A program made the translations under genes and the position numbers. Shown here in pieces: positions 41,894-52,251 of a DNA stretch of 64,000 bases. Under the pieces are notes generated by a model that worked only from the letters and a program-made list of their open reading frames with translations, made no database searches and was not told where the DNA came from. This stretch comes from Ichthyophis bannanicus. Taxonomy: Eukaryota > Chordata > Amphibia > Gymnophiona > Ichthyophiidae. The number at the start of each line of letters is the position of its first letter. The first letter of the stretch is position 1. Where the stretch lies: positions 588,649,574-588,713,573 of the forward strand of contig CM066036.1 of the NCBI GenBank assembly GCA_033557465.1, written 5' to 3'.

Positions 41894-42944
41894 CCCAATA
41901 GTATGTGCCATTTTTCCATAATGCAGCTTTGTAAATTAAACCCTTATATATTAAGCCCTTTTAGGCAGGAAACTATCTACAGATAACTGATTATAATTCA
42001 CCTGGTGTTCAGGTTGTAAAGGCAAATGAAAAAGCAAATCCAAATCAGAGATTGTCTTGACATTCTGGGGGTAATCTTGTAAGAGAGCTGCATAAATATA
42101 TGTGCCATTTAAGTCTTAGGTCGCCATTTACAGGATACTTACACGTGTGAATGGGTGCTTAACAGTGCACTTTAGCTGGTCACTATTCTGTTAAGAAGAT
42201 GGGTCAAGCTGATGGAACGTACTTTTGCTGTGAGCATGACCAAGAACAGAGTGGCGGCATGCAAATCTATGCACAGACGTTTTAGAAAAAACTACAACTT
42301 ACACAAAGGACTATGACAAGCTAGAAATGCGCTTTGTGTGACTTCCCTATCCAGCCATGTGCAAAAGGTCACTGAAGCTGAGCTTCCTGGAAGCCCAGTG
42401 ATGATATTGGCACCCTTTTCATACTTGCGTCGTGTGCGGCCGCATTGCATGCACAGCCTCTGGCACGTCCCTGCTTGCACACGCTCTTGAAGTATCAAGG
42501 TGCGGGCATTTACAGCAGCCCAGGACTGGCATCAGTGCTCTTGCATAGATTTGTTCCATGTTTTTGACCACTGACACCTCTATTTTATAAAGTAAAATAC
42601 AGGTATCCTTTATAAAATAGGCCTCCAATGTATGTATTAACTCTGTGGGAGTTTTTAAAATTGCTCTCTCTAACAGGGCATAGAGCAGAGGTAATTGGTA
42701 AGAGATGGCACTAAGATAAGAATAAGCAATATGAAGTTACTACTTAACTGTGCTGCGAATAAGGCTGGGAGTGTTGTACCAGAGGCAGACTCTTAGGAGT
42801 CCTTTATTTATTTTATAAAAACAAACAGCTCAGTATTCAAAAGCACCTATCCATATAGTGGCAGCTACAATACAGATAAGTGCCCTATCTGTGAATTTTC
42901 AACAGCACTATCTGTGTAGTGCTACTGAGAAATCATACAGATCA
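41894..42944. other. Unassigned interval
   Basis: About 1 kb with only short frames and no recognised repeat. One stretch (42580-42620) repeats TTTATAAAATAGGCCT-like words in both orientations. Confidence 0.45.
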
Positions 42945-43178
42945 CTACTAGAGGATGTAGTAAAAGCTATTACTGTAGCTGGATTTAAAAGAGGTTTGGA
43001 CGAGTTCCTGGAGGAAAAGTACATAAACCTTTATTAAAGTGAACTGGGGAAATCCACTGCTTACCCCTGGGTCAAACAGCATGGAATCTGTATACCTTCT
43101 GGGAACCTGACAAGTACTTCTGACTGCACTGGCCAGTGTTGGAAACTGGATACTGGGCTTGATGGTCTGACCCAGTAT
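42945..43178 (+). mobile_element. CR1 3'-end fragment
   Basis: The plus strand gives EDVVKAITVAGFKRGLDEFL, the ORF2 C-terminus (compare [20 protein letters not shown] at 47140), followed by the CR1 3' UTR (CTGCTTACCCCTGGGTC, GATACTGGGCTTGATGG). Truncated at both ends. Confidence 0.85.
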
Positions 43179-43640
43179 CTTAACAGAGAGCATAGATTTG
43201 ACAAAGAACTAAAAATGAACTAAGTACCACAGAGCTGATTTGGTCATGAAAAGATAAAGCTGTATCAATTAGAACTCCAAGATACTGAAAAATAGGGGAG
43301 AGATTCATAGGGGTACCATCTAGAAGTAGAGCAAGAATTAGAGAAATAGAGCTGCCAGTCAACCAAGTTGATGAAGTCTTATCCAGATTTAATTGTAGTA
43401 GATTGGTGTAAAGCCAAGTATTGATTTTAGACAGGCAGCAATTTATTAGTGAAAGGTCTTTGAGAGCCAGCATATGTGATTAAGAGTATATCATTGGCAT
43501 AGTAATATGCATTTATTCCGGTATCCTGAAAGAAGTGGTCAGGGGATTACGAAAAATATTGAAGGTAATGGTGCTAGTACTGAGCCCTGAGGGACACCAC
43601 AGGGAAGAGGGTGAGAGGAAGAGACTGAAGAGTCTACTGA
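43179..43640 (-). pseudogene. L2-like RT fragment
   Basis: Minus strand, open 43473-43180: LSLINCCLSKINTWLYTNLL, then LLDGTPMNLSPIFQYLGVLI and DTALSFHDQISSVV, the region just after the YADD box in L2 RT (compare VSTLRYLGITLDSSLSFHDH in the L2 at 31876). Upstream, decayed frames show GLSTSTITFNIF and a degenerate YADD (TMPMIYS in one frame). Confidence 0.75.
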
Positions 43641-43982
43641 AACCTAGATTTAAGGTGCGACACAAGCAGGCATAAATGTTAGTTTATATAATACGCATGT
43701 AAATGTTGACTCCGCCCAAACTCCGCCTCTATGCACCCCTACTGTACAAATATGCTTTAGCTTGTGATGCGCATACCATTAGGCACATGTAAAATGGTGT
43801 TTTATGCATAAAAATGGTTCATAAAATTATAATCTCTGTGTGCATGTCCTGCTATAGGTCAGGCTTGAATATTTTGGTTCTTTATTGAATGACTTGTTGT
43901 GATGAAACCTGACTAGAAACTGTAGCTCTTACCTCTCCAAGAGTCAATCACACCTTGACCAGCCTTGACCAGCTGCCACTAA
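43641..43982. other. Unassigned interval
   Basis: No recognisable gene or repeat. AT-rich. Confidence 0.45.
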
Positions 43983-44190
43983 TATAGTAACATAGTAGCA
44001 TAGTAAATGATGGCAGATAAAGACCAGTATGGTCCATCTAGTCTGCCCAGTAAGATGGCAGGAGTAAGATGGCAGGAGTAGGTGCACCCCTCCCCATGTC
44101 TTTGTTTAGGGGTTCACCTGCCACTCTGTGCAGGCCACCCCTCCCCATATCTTTGTTTGTTAGGGGTGAACCCACCGCTCCATGTAGGAC
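43983..44190 (-). mobile_element. CR1 3'-terminal fragment
   Basis: The plus strand begins TAGTAACATAGTAGCATAGTA and continues ATGATGGCAGATAAAGACCA and GGTCCATCTAGTCTGCCC, the inverse of the CR1 tail at 22594-22636. A short segment (GTAAGATGGCAGGA) is repeated in tandem. It continues as the 3' UTR of the same subfamily seen at 21060-21236. Confidence 0.75.
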
Positions 44191-44719
44191 ACCGCTATTT
44201 GGTGAGAAATTAGATGGTTCAGTTTATTTTAATTTTATCCTGTTGTTGCACACAAAATGCACTTTTTGTGCTTTTATTTTTTTGTATTGTATCACTTACA
44301 ATTTATTTTCTGATTCTCATTTCCACTTCAGAAAACCAACAAGTTTCTTGCATAGAACTGCATGGAACAGCCGATCGATACCTGAATTTCTTATGTTGCC
44401 TTGGTTGAGAAGGCAGAAAAAGATGTTTATAGAGCACGCTAATGTAGAGATTAGTCTATACAAGGCCAAGGAATCAGAAAATGCAGCCAATACAAAAAGG
44501 AAAAAAAAAGATAGAAATGTTGAAAGGACCATAGGACAGAAGAGACCTGTGAACCCTTCCACTGGTAGAACATGAAAATTAGCCAAGCAAGAATCTACAC
44601 AGAAGTTCTTTAAACCATACAGGATCCCTCTACAAAGACCAAAGAAACCATGAATCCTGGGAATGGACTTACAAGGTGTTTATATACAAAGGGTGCTGGA
44701 AAACTTTTTAATGTGTACA
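44191..44719. other. Unassigned interval with an unexplained open frame
   Basis: A plus-strand frame of 168 codons (44069-44575) starts in CR1 3' sequence and ends in a Lys/Arg-rich tail (NTKRKKKDRNVERT). The start inside CR1 argues against a real gene, and I recognise no domain. Confidence 0.35.
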
Positions 44720-44790
44720 ATCAATTATAATATCCTTCGTTTTATTCTCCATTCCGTTCTTTACGATTCCCAGCATTTTATTTGCTATCT
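44720..44790 (-). mobile_element. CR1 ORF2 short fragment
   Basis: About 70 bp reading ATAATATCCTTCGTTTTATT and CATTCCGTTCTTTACGATTC, matching the plus-strand image of CR1 ORF2 at 47620-47690 and 55755-55815. Confidence 0.65.
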
Positions 44791-44850
44791 CCAGGAACAA
44801 GCAGGAATGTAGTCTTCACATATATAAAATCATATGAAAGCACATTTGAG
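44791..44850. repeat. DIRS terminal-repeat-like remnant
   Basis: CTCCAGGAACAAGCAGGAAT with GTAGTCTTCACATAT resembles the outer part of the DIRS copy 1 termini (AACAAGCAGGAAGTCAGTCC). Short and diverged. Confidence 0.4.
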
Positions 44851-45654
44851 AGAGCGCGTGGAGATGGGCTTTGAGACATCAAGGTTGGAACGTTCGCAGT
44901 TCTGATGCTATTTTAGAAACTGCTCTGCTAAAGGTTTCTAAAATACACAGAAGGAACTGCAGGAGGAGCACAGGGATTGCTATTCACATGTAGAAACAAG
45001 CACGTGAACAAATCAATGGAGGATACCTGACAACTTACAGTGTGTCAGTATTTCACAACATGCAGGTGTAAATGTTGGCATTACATGTGTACTGTAGCCA
45101 TTTTGCAAACCTAGATGTGTAGATGCTTTAAGTTAACAGAGGAATTTACCTTATTCCAATTCAGAGAGGGAAATAAACATTGAGGCATTAAGGGAAATAG
45201 CCCCCTTAATCCCTTCTGAAAAGGGATGGTCAATAGGAGCACTTTGCAAATACTTGTGCATAACAGGGATCAAATGTAAATCCAGGCATGGACAATTTTA
45301 GGCGTACACGTGCATTTCCTTTATGAAATGGGGAATGCATATGTCGATTTTTTTCCTGCGTAGGCCATGCCCTGACACTCCCCCTTATAATTTCCCTATG
45401 GGTGGACATCCATGTGTAAAATGAGTCTTTTCTAAAATGGACACATACTTGAATGCGATTTATACATGTGAGTGATCGTATTTACACATGTAAATCATGC
45501 ATAAGGCTTCTAAGACAACCCACTTACCCTAGATCTTCCGCTGTATAAAATTATAAAAAATACATAATAGTGACTGAGATTCTCTCATAAAAAAGAAGGT
45601 GGCGGCAACTCTTAACGAAACGAGGTATGCATTTAGAAAATCTCACTGTGTAAC
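44851..45654. other. Unassigned interval
   Basis: No gene or repeat recognised in this AT-rich 0.8-kb stretch upstream of the heat-shock-element array. Confidence 0.45.
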
Positions 45655-45844
45655 AAATTCTTACTTTTTTCTTGTTCCTGGATAATAAGTGTTATTTTCC
45701 GATATCTTATGCCTCAAAACCATGGGAAATGGCAATTATGCCCCACAAACATTGCTTTTGGGACCAGGAAAGTGATATTTTTGAAAATTACCTATTTTGC
45801 AGGACATTCCAGATAGATTTAGTGCAAAGTAAACTTGGAGTACC

Positions 45845-45937
45845 TTTTGGAAAATTCTAGAACTTTCTAGAGCTTTTCAGAACTTTGCAAAACTTTTGGA
45901 ACTTTGTATAGACTTTTAAGAACTTTTGAGAATGTTT
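45845..45937. promoter_or_regulatory. Heat-shock-element array
   Basis: Alternating GAA and TTC triplets spaced every 5 bp: GAA 45850, TTC 45855, GAA 45860, TTC 45865, GAg 45870, TTt 45875, GAA 45880, TTg 45885. In the same register GAA 45920, TTT 45925 and GAA 45930 follow. Four consecutive perfect nGAAn pentamers match the binding site of heat-shock factor trimers. It lies about 50-135 bp upstream of a TATA box and about 190-280 bp upstream of the ATG of the unrecognised gene. Function is inferred from the motif only. Confidence 0.75.
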
Positions 45938-45985
45938 AATAAAAACCATTTGGTGACCGTTATAACGTCACTTCTGCCTCGCGTC

Positions 45986-45993
45986 TATATAAA
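45986..45993 (+). promoter_or_regulatory. TATA box
   Basis: TATATAAA, preceded by a GC-richer CTGCCTCGCGTC. A start site about 25-35 bp downstream (about 46020) is expected. The position between the heat-shock-element array and the first coding exon makes a coherent promoter. Confidence 0.65.
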
Positions 45994-46126
45994 CAAAGGA
46001 TTTGTGCGGAGTGAGCAAAGTCATTCAGCAGCCTCCTTACCGACTGGAAACCTAGGAGCAAGCAATAGCAATAAGTGTCTTAAACTCACCAGTTTATTTT
46101 CATTCTAGCTTCTTATGTGGACTGAC

Positions 46127-46333
46127 ATGGCATCAAGAGACTGTAAACATCTGGCAGAAGCATTTTGCTATATCTGCGGCAATTTTTATCAAGACGAGCA
46201 AAAAAATACTCTGTGGAAGCATCTGCCAAAAGGTGTGAAGCTTACAAGCCATATTTCAGCATGCCTGTTGGGGATCAGGACAAACCCTGTGCGCCTCATT
46301 TCACTTGCGAGCACTGCAAGAAAACTCTGGAAG
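46127..46333 (+). pseudogene. Unrecognised zinc-finger-like gene family, exon 1
   Basis: Starts MASRDCKHLAEAFCYICGNF (an in-frame Met also lies at 46115). After a frameshift in a run of seven A (46200-46206) it continues RCEAYKPYFSMPVGDQDKPC, then APHFTCEHCKKTLE. The two CxxC pairs (CYIC and CEHC) suggest zinc binding. I recall similar proteins as an uncharacterised, multi-copy family in various animals, but cannot name it. The exon ends at a GTAAGA donor with the frame in phase 1. The single indel in a homopolymer could be an assembly error, but later lesions are real-looking. Confidence 0.6.
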
Positions 46334-46522
46334 GTAAGATGGACAATTGATGCTGGCTTAGACTGTGACATTTTATGTTATAAATCTTTATTGCTACTGA
46401 ATTTTTACATAGTGTAGGAAAGATTTATCAAGAACATCATTAATTTAAATTAATTTTATCATCACAATTATAAATAAATACAATTAATTTTTATTTTCGC
46501 ATTTTTATTTTTTCTTTGGCAG
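46334..46522 (+). other. Intron of the unrecognised gene
   Basis: A 189-bp AT-rich interval beginning GTAAGATG and ending TTTTTCTTTGGCAG. Joining the exons at these sites gives KKTLEGWYRGEKR in one frame. This shows the sequence is an unspliced gene copy, not a processed retrocopy. Confidence 0.7.
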
Positions 46523-46969
46523 GATGGTACAGAGGGGAAAAGAGAGTCAAAGTTCATTATCCTAAGAATTTGGTGGGAACCCACTGACCACATGAGCAAT
46601 TGCTACTTCTGCATGGTAGATCCTTCCAAATGTTGGACTGGCAAGAATGCTCCTTCTGTCATATATCCGAGTATTCCTTCATCCATTGCCCCGGTGCCAC
46701 ACTGCCAAGAGCTCCCTGTACCCACTCCTCTACAGAGAAAGCATCTGTCTTCAGAGGAAACCAGCAATTCACAAAACAAAGAAGACATTGCAAATCTAGA
46801 TTACAATATTGGAGCCGAGGAGAGAAACCCTTATTACCCGAACCAAAATGACATCAATGACTTGGTCAGAGATTTTGGTCTCACCAAGTCCAATGCTGAG
46901 CTTTTGATGTCCAAGTTCAAGCAGTGGAACTTATTTGATGAAAGTGTGCAAGTCACAGGTCAGAGGAAG
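46523..46969 (+). pseudogene. Unrecognised gene family, exon 2 (first half)
   Basis: From the acceptor it reads GWYRGEKR, then after a frameshift near 46543 IILRIWWEPTDHMSNCYFCM (a third CxxC pair), a Pro-rich linker (SSIAPVPHCQELPVPTP), an acidic/Asn-rich part and YYPNQNDINDLVRDFGLTKS, then AELLMSKFKQWNLFDESVQV. It is cut after TGQRK by the full-length CR1. The frame continues exactly at 52252. Confidence 0.65.
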
Positions 46970-47139
46970 AACATAAGAACATAAGATATGCCATACTGGG
47001 TCAGACCAAGGTCCATCAAGCCCAGTATTCTGTTTCCAACAGTGGCCAATCTAGGTCATATGTACCTAGCAGTTTCCCCAAGGGACAGAGGTTCCACAAT
47101 GCTTGTCTTGGTTCAAGCATTGATATCCTGGGTCCCTTC

Positions 47140-50094
47140 TTAATAATGGTTTATGGACCTTTCCTCCAGGAACTTGTCCAAACCTTTTTTAAACCCAGCT
47201 ACACTAACAGCCTTTACTACATCCTCCGGTAACAAATTCCAGAGTTTGATTACACGTTGAGTGAAAAAATATTTTCTTTTATTAGTCTTAAATAGTTTAC
47301 CCTGTAGCTTCATTGCATGTCCCCTAGTCTTTCTATATTCTGATAAGGTAAACAATCGATCTACGTTTACCCGTTCCACTCCGTTCATTAATTTATAGAC
47401 TTCTATCATATCTCCCCTCAGCCGTCTCTTTTCCAGGTTAAAGAGCCCTAACCTTTTTAGCCTTTATTCATAGGAGTATCCTTCCATCCCCTTTACCATT
47501 TTGGTGGCTCTTCTCTGAACCTTTTCTAAAATCGCTATATCCTTTTTAAGATACGGCGACCAGAATTGCACACAATATTCAAGGTGCGGTCTCACCATGG
47601 AACGATATAGAGGCATTATAATATCTTTTGTTTTATTTTCCATTCCTTTCCTTATCATACCTAGCATTCTATTTGCTCTCTTGGCCGCCCCTGCACACTG
47701 GGCCGAGGGTTTTAATATGGTATCCACAATGACGCCTAAATCTTTTTCTTGGTGGTGGTTCCTAATGTGGAACCTTGCATCGTGTAACCATAGTATGGGT
47801 TGTTCTTCCCTAGGTGCATAACCTTGCACTTGTCCACATTAAATTTCATCTGCCATTTTGATGCCCAGTCTTCCAATTTACCAAGATCCTCTTGCAATTT
47901 ATCACAATCCTCTTGGGTTTTAACAACTTTAAATAGTTTTGTGTCATCTGCAAATTTGATAACCTCACTCGTTATTCCACTTTCCAGGTCATTTATGAAT
48001 ATGTCAAAAAGCAGCGGACCCAGCACAGATCCCTGGGGTGCACCACTATTCACCTTTCTCCATTGGGAAAATTGGCCATTTAGCCCTACCCTCTGCTTTC
48101 TATCTTTTAACCAGTTCCTGATCCACAATAGTACTCCTATCCCATGACTTTAGTTTTGCCAAAAGTCTCTGATGAGGGACCTTGTCAAAGGCTTTCTGAA
48201 AGTCCAGATACACAATATCAACTGACTCACCTTTGTCCACCTGATTATTCACTCCTTCAAAAAAACATAACAGATTAGTAAGACAAGATCTTCCTTGTCT
48301 AAAGCCATGTTGGCTGTCTCCCATTAGGTCATGACTATCTACATGCTGAGTAATTTTATTCTTTATGATGGTTTCTACCATTTTTCCCTGTACTGATGTC
48401 AGGCTCACCGGTCTGTAGTTTCCCGGATCACCCCTGGAACCCTTTTTAAAAATTGGTGTTACATTGGCGATCCTCCAATCTGCAGGTATTAGAGATGATT
48501 TTAATGATAGTTCACAGATTACTAATAGCAGGTCTGCAATCTCATATTTCAGTTCTTTCAACACCCTTGGATGTATACCATCCGGCCCAGGTGATTTGCT
48601 ACTCTTCAATTTATCTAATAGTTGTAATATATCTTCCCGATGTATCGATATTTCCTTCAATTCTTCCACACCTTTAAATACCACTTCAGTCATGGGTAAC
48701 ATCCCTACATCTTCCTCAGTAAAGACTGAAGCGAAGAATTCATTCAGTCTCTCTGCTTTCGCCTTGTCGCCTCTTAGTGCTCCTTTAACCCCTGTATCAT
48801 CTAATGGACCAACTGACTCTCTCACAGGTTTTTTGCTATGAATGTACTTGAAAAGGTCTTTACTTCGCATTTTTGCTTCCGCAGCAAGCTTCTTCTCAAA
48901 TTCTCCCTTTGCCTTCCTTATCAATGCCTTGCATTTGACTTGCCAGTGCTTGTGCTGTTTCCAGGTTTCGTCGTTTGGCTCTTTTTTCCATTTCCTGACA
49001 GATGCTTTTTTGGCAACAACAGCCTCTCTGACCTCACCTTTAAATCATGCTGGTAGTTTTTTGGACTTCCTTCCACTTTTCTTAAAGCGTGGAATACAGC
49101 TGGTCTGGGCTTCCAAGATAGTATTTTTCAACAACAGCCAAGCCTGATGTACGTCTTTAACCTTTGCAACAGCTCCTTTTAGTTTTTTCTTAACTGTTTT
49201 CCTCATTTTATCATAGTCTCCCTTTCGAAAGTTAAAAGGTAGTACTGTGGATTTCCTTACTATCCCTCCTCCACTAATTAAATCAAAGGCAATCATGCTA
49301 TGATCACTATTGCCAAGTGGCCCCAACAACCTTATCTCTTGCACTATATCTGGTGTTCCAGTAAGGACTAGGTCTAATATGGCTTCCCCTCTGGTTGGTT
49401 CATGAACCAGCTGGTCCAAGAAGCAGTCATTTATTTCATCTAGGAACTTTATCTCCCTAGCATGTCCTGACATGACACTGACCTAGTCGATACCGGGGTA
49501 GTTGAAATCACCCATTATTATTACTGCGCTGTAACGTTTGTTAGCTTCCTTGATTTCTTTGAGCATTTCATCATCCATTTGGTCATTCTGTCCAGCCGCT
49601 CGATAGTACACCCCCACTGCCATTGCCTTCCCCCTTTTACATGGAATTTCAATCCATATAGATTATACAGCAGATTTTGCTTCCTGCAAAACTTTAATCC
49701 TTTCTGACTCAATGCCCTCTCTAACATAGAGAGCAACCCTTCCACCAATTTGATCAGCTCTATCATTTCGATATAGTTTGTACACAGGTATCACAGTGTC
49801 CCACTGGTTGTCCTCCTTCCACCATGTCTCTGATATTCCAATCATATCTAACCTTTCATTTAGTGCTATATATTCTAACTCTCCCATCTGATTTTTTAGA
49901 CTTCTAGCATTTGCATACAAGCATTTTAGAGAATGTATTTTATTCATATTAATTTGGCTATTGTTAGACATGGGTAATTTGGGATCTTTAAGCTCTGTCT
50001 GCTCCATACTTGAGGGCATTTGGGCTACTTTACTCTTTTGTGGAACCTCTCTGCCTTTGGTAGTATCCTTCAAAGATACATTCTTCCGAACCAT
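47140..50094 (-). pseudogene. CR1 ORF2: endonuclease and reverse transcriptase, frameshifted
   Basis: Sense order: endonuclease start CLYANARSLKNQMGELEYIA and ISETWW (50094-49663); EPTRGEAILDLVLT and NSDHSMIAFDL (49473-49045); linker; RT 48924-48100 with GNYRPVSLTSVQGKMVE, GFRQGRSCLTNLL and VDIVYLDFQKAFDKVPH (motif A); 48128-47736 with APQGSVLGPLLFDIFIND (B) and EVIKFADDTKLF (C, FADD); thumb HLEYCVQFWSPYLKKDI (47829-47464); end [20 protein letters not shown] (47409-47140). Frameshifts lie near 49500-49660, 48110, 47780 and 47440. All catalytic residues remain. Confidence 0.9.
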
Positions 50095-50129
50095 CTGCTC
50101 TTGGGCGACTGTCGGCTTTCCCCTAATAT

Positions 50130-51049
50130 CTAGTTTAAAAGCTGCTCTATCTCCTTTTTAAAGGTTAATGCCAGCAGCCTGGTTCCATCCCGGTTAAGGT
50201 GAAGCCCATCCCTTCGGAAGAGCCTCTCCTTTCCCCAGAATGTTCCCCAGTTCCTAACAAATCCAAAACCCTCATCTCTGCACCATTGTCTCATCCACGC
50301 ATTGAGACTCCGGAGCTCTGCTTGCCTTTTGGGTCCTGCACGTGGGACAGGAAGCATTTCAGAGAATGCTACCCTGGAAGTTCTGGATTTCAACTTCCTA
50401 CCTAAAAGCCTAAATTTAGCCTCCAGAACCTCCCTACCACATTTTCCTATGTCATTGGTACCGACATGTACCAAAACAGCAGACTCCTCCCCAGCACTAT
50501 CTAAGACCTTATCTAGGTGGCGCTTGAGGTCCGCTACCTTCGCACCAGGCAGGCATGTTACCAGGCGATCCTCACGTCCACCAGCCACCCAGCTATCTAC
50601 ATGCCTAATGATCGAATCACCAACTATAATGGCTGTCCTAACCCTTCCCTCTTGGGCACATGGCCCTGGAGAAAGTCCTCGGTGCGAGAGGGTTTTACAT
50701 CACCTGGAGGACAGGTCCTAGTTACAGGATCACTTCCTGCCACACCAGGGTGATGCTCTCCTGTCACTTGACCTCTCTCCTCCATGGCAACAGAAATGCT
50801 GCCAGACTGGAGGTGGGACTTCAGGACTATATCCCTGTAGGTCTCATCTATGTACCTTTCTGTCTGTCTTATGCTTTCCAAGTCTGCTACTTTAGCCTCT
50901 AGAGAACGGACTCGTTCCCTGAGAGCAAAGAGCTCCTTGCACCTAGTGCACACGTAAGACCTCTCACCAACTGGGAGAAAATCATACATGTGACACTCAA
51001 TGCAAAAGACTGGAAAGCCCCCATCCTGCTGCTGGACTGCTGTCTGCAT
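50130..51049 (-). pseudogene. CR1 ORF1: zinc finger, coiled coil and SGNH-esterase domain
   Basis: N-terminal frame (51049-50624): FCIECHMYDFLPVGERSYVC with CTRC forms a C4-type zinc finger, followed by a Leu-rich coiled coil (LFALRERVRSLEAKVADLES). C-terminal frame (50588-50130): LVTCLPGAKVADL, VLVHVGTNDIG and RRDGLHLNRDGTRLLA, the blocks of an SGNH/GDSL-type lipolytic domain known from CR1 ORF1, with the GTND and the Asp-x-x-His (DGLH) preserved. One frameshift separates the two near 50600. The protein is thought to bind RNA and possibly membranes. Confidence 0.85.
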
Positions 51050-51389
51050 CTTAGTTTTAAGTTTGTGTTTAGATCTAAGTTCTTTACTTACTAAGGGTTG
51101 CTATGGATATTTATACTAATAAAACTGTACCTTATACGTGTACTATACCTTGTTCACCTGAAGCTTAACTAATCTCAGGTCCTTAGTGTATGACTGATTT
51201 GGGTAATGAGCTTCACCTGAGAGCACCTCCTGTCTTTTAAGATGTGTAAGTACCTATAAAGCTACGATTATCCCAGGGGTGGGTGAGTGTGGGGAGGGAG
51301 GGAGGCAAATAACACTTATTAAAAGAGGACTGCTACACAGTACCCTGTCTTGTGCTGCTGAGGTAAGCTATATTCTGATTTTATTTGAA

Positions 51390-51975
51390 TTATAGCTCTT
51401 AGCTGCTGCTAGGCTCTAACTTCTTATGAAATTTAAACTACAAGCTCTCTGCTGGGTATGAAATGTAACCAGAAAGTTCTCCTCTGTGTTTTAAATCTAA
51501 AAGTACTTTTCTGATGCTAGGCCCTGAGTGACTATTCAATTTAGACTACAAGCTCTCTGCTGGGATCCAAATGTAACCAGAAAGCTCTCTTCTGTGCTTT
51601 AAATTTAAACTAAAAGTACTTTGCTGTTACTAGGCCCTGAGTGACTATTAAATTTAAAGTACAAGCTCTCTGCTGGGTATGAAATGTAACCAGAAAGTTC
51701 TCCTCTGTGTTTTAAAACTAAAAGTACTTTTCTGATGCTAAGCCCTGAGTGACAATTAAATGTAAACTATGAGCTCTCTGCTGGGTTCCAAATGTAACCA
51801 GAAAGCTCTCTTCTGTGTTTTAAATTTAAACTAAAAGTACTTTGCTGTTACTAGGCCCTGATTGACTATTAAATTTAAACTACAAGCTCTCTGCTGGGTA
51901 TGAAATGTAACCAGAAAGTTCTCCTCTGTGTTTTAAATTTAAACTTAAACTGCTGCTACTAGGCCCTGACTGATT
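51390..51975. repeat. Higher-order tandem repeat in CR1 5' region
   Basis: The word AGCTCTCTGCTGGG recurs at 51443, 51551, 51664, 51772 and 51885: spacings 108, 113, 108, 113. Units alternate between a TATGAAATGTAACC type with GTTCTCCTCTG and a CCAAATGTAACC type with GCTCTCTTCTG, so the true period is a dimer of about 221 bp. It lies upstream of ORF1 and may act as a promoter array like LINE monomers. Confidence 0.8.
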
Positions 51976-52251
51976 TAACAAAAAATAGTGGGTTCACAGA
52001 TTAATTAGCTTTAATACAAAGAATTCCTTTTAGAAAATTACCAGAAGTATATACTCACAGTTGCAGATCTCTCTCCAGAAGTAACAGTCCCTTTTTCTAG
52101 TCCTTCAAGACAGAGGATCACAGAGCTCTGGTTGAGCTATTTATGCCTGTACTGCTGAGGTAAGCTGTGACCAACTTCCTGGGTAATTAACAGTCCTTGC
52201 TTGGATAGGAGGAGTCTTTTCAAAATGGCCTTTTGATCTGCCACCTGGAAG

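Larger units (their letters stand above)
46970..52246 (-). mobile_element. Nearly complete CR1 LINE, 5.3 kb
   Basis: Minus-strand CR1 with both ORFs and a long 5' region. The 3' end is AACATAAGAACATAAGATAT in plus-strand reading. GGAAG flanks it at 46965-46969 and 52247-52251, a 5-bp duplication; removing the element and one GGAAG restores the interrupted reading frame. Parts: ORF2 47140-50094, ORF1 50130-51049, 5' tandem repeats about 51390-51975. It carries frameshifts in both ORFs, so it is a fairly recent but inactive copy. Confidence 0.92.

Noticed and set aside
44069..44575. 168-codon open frame on the plus strand
   Set aside because: It begins in antisense CR1 3' sequence and has no recognisable domain; kept only as unexplained.
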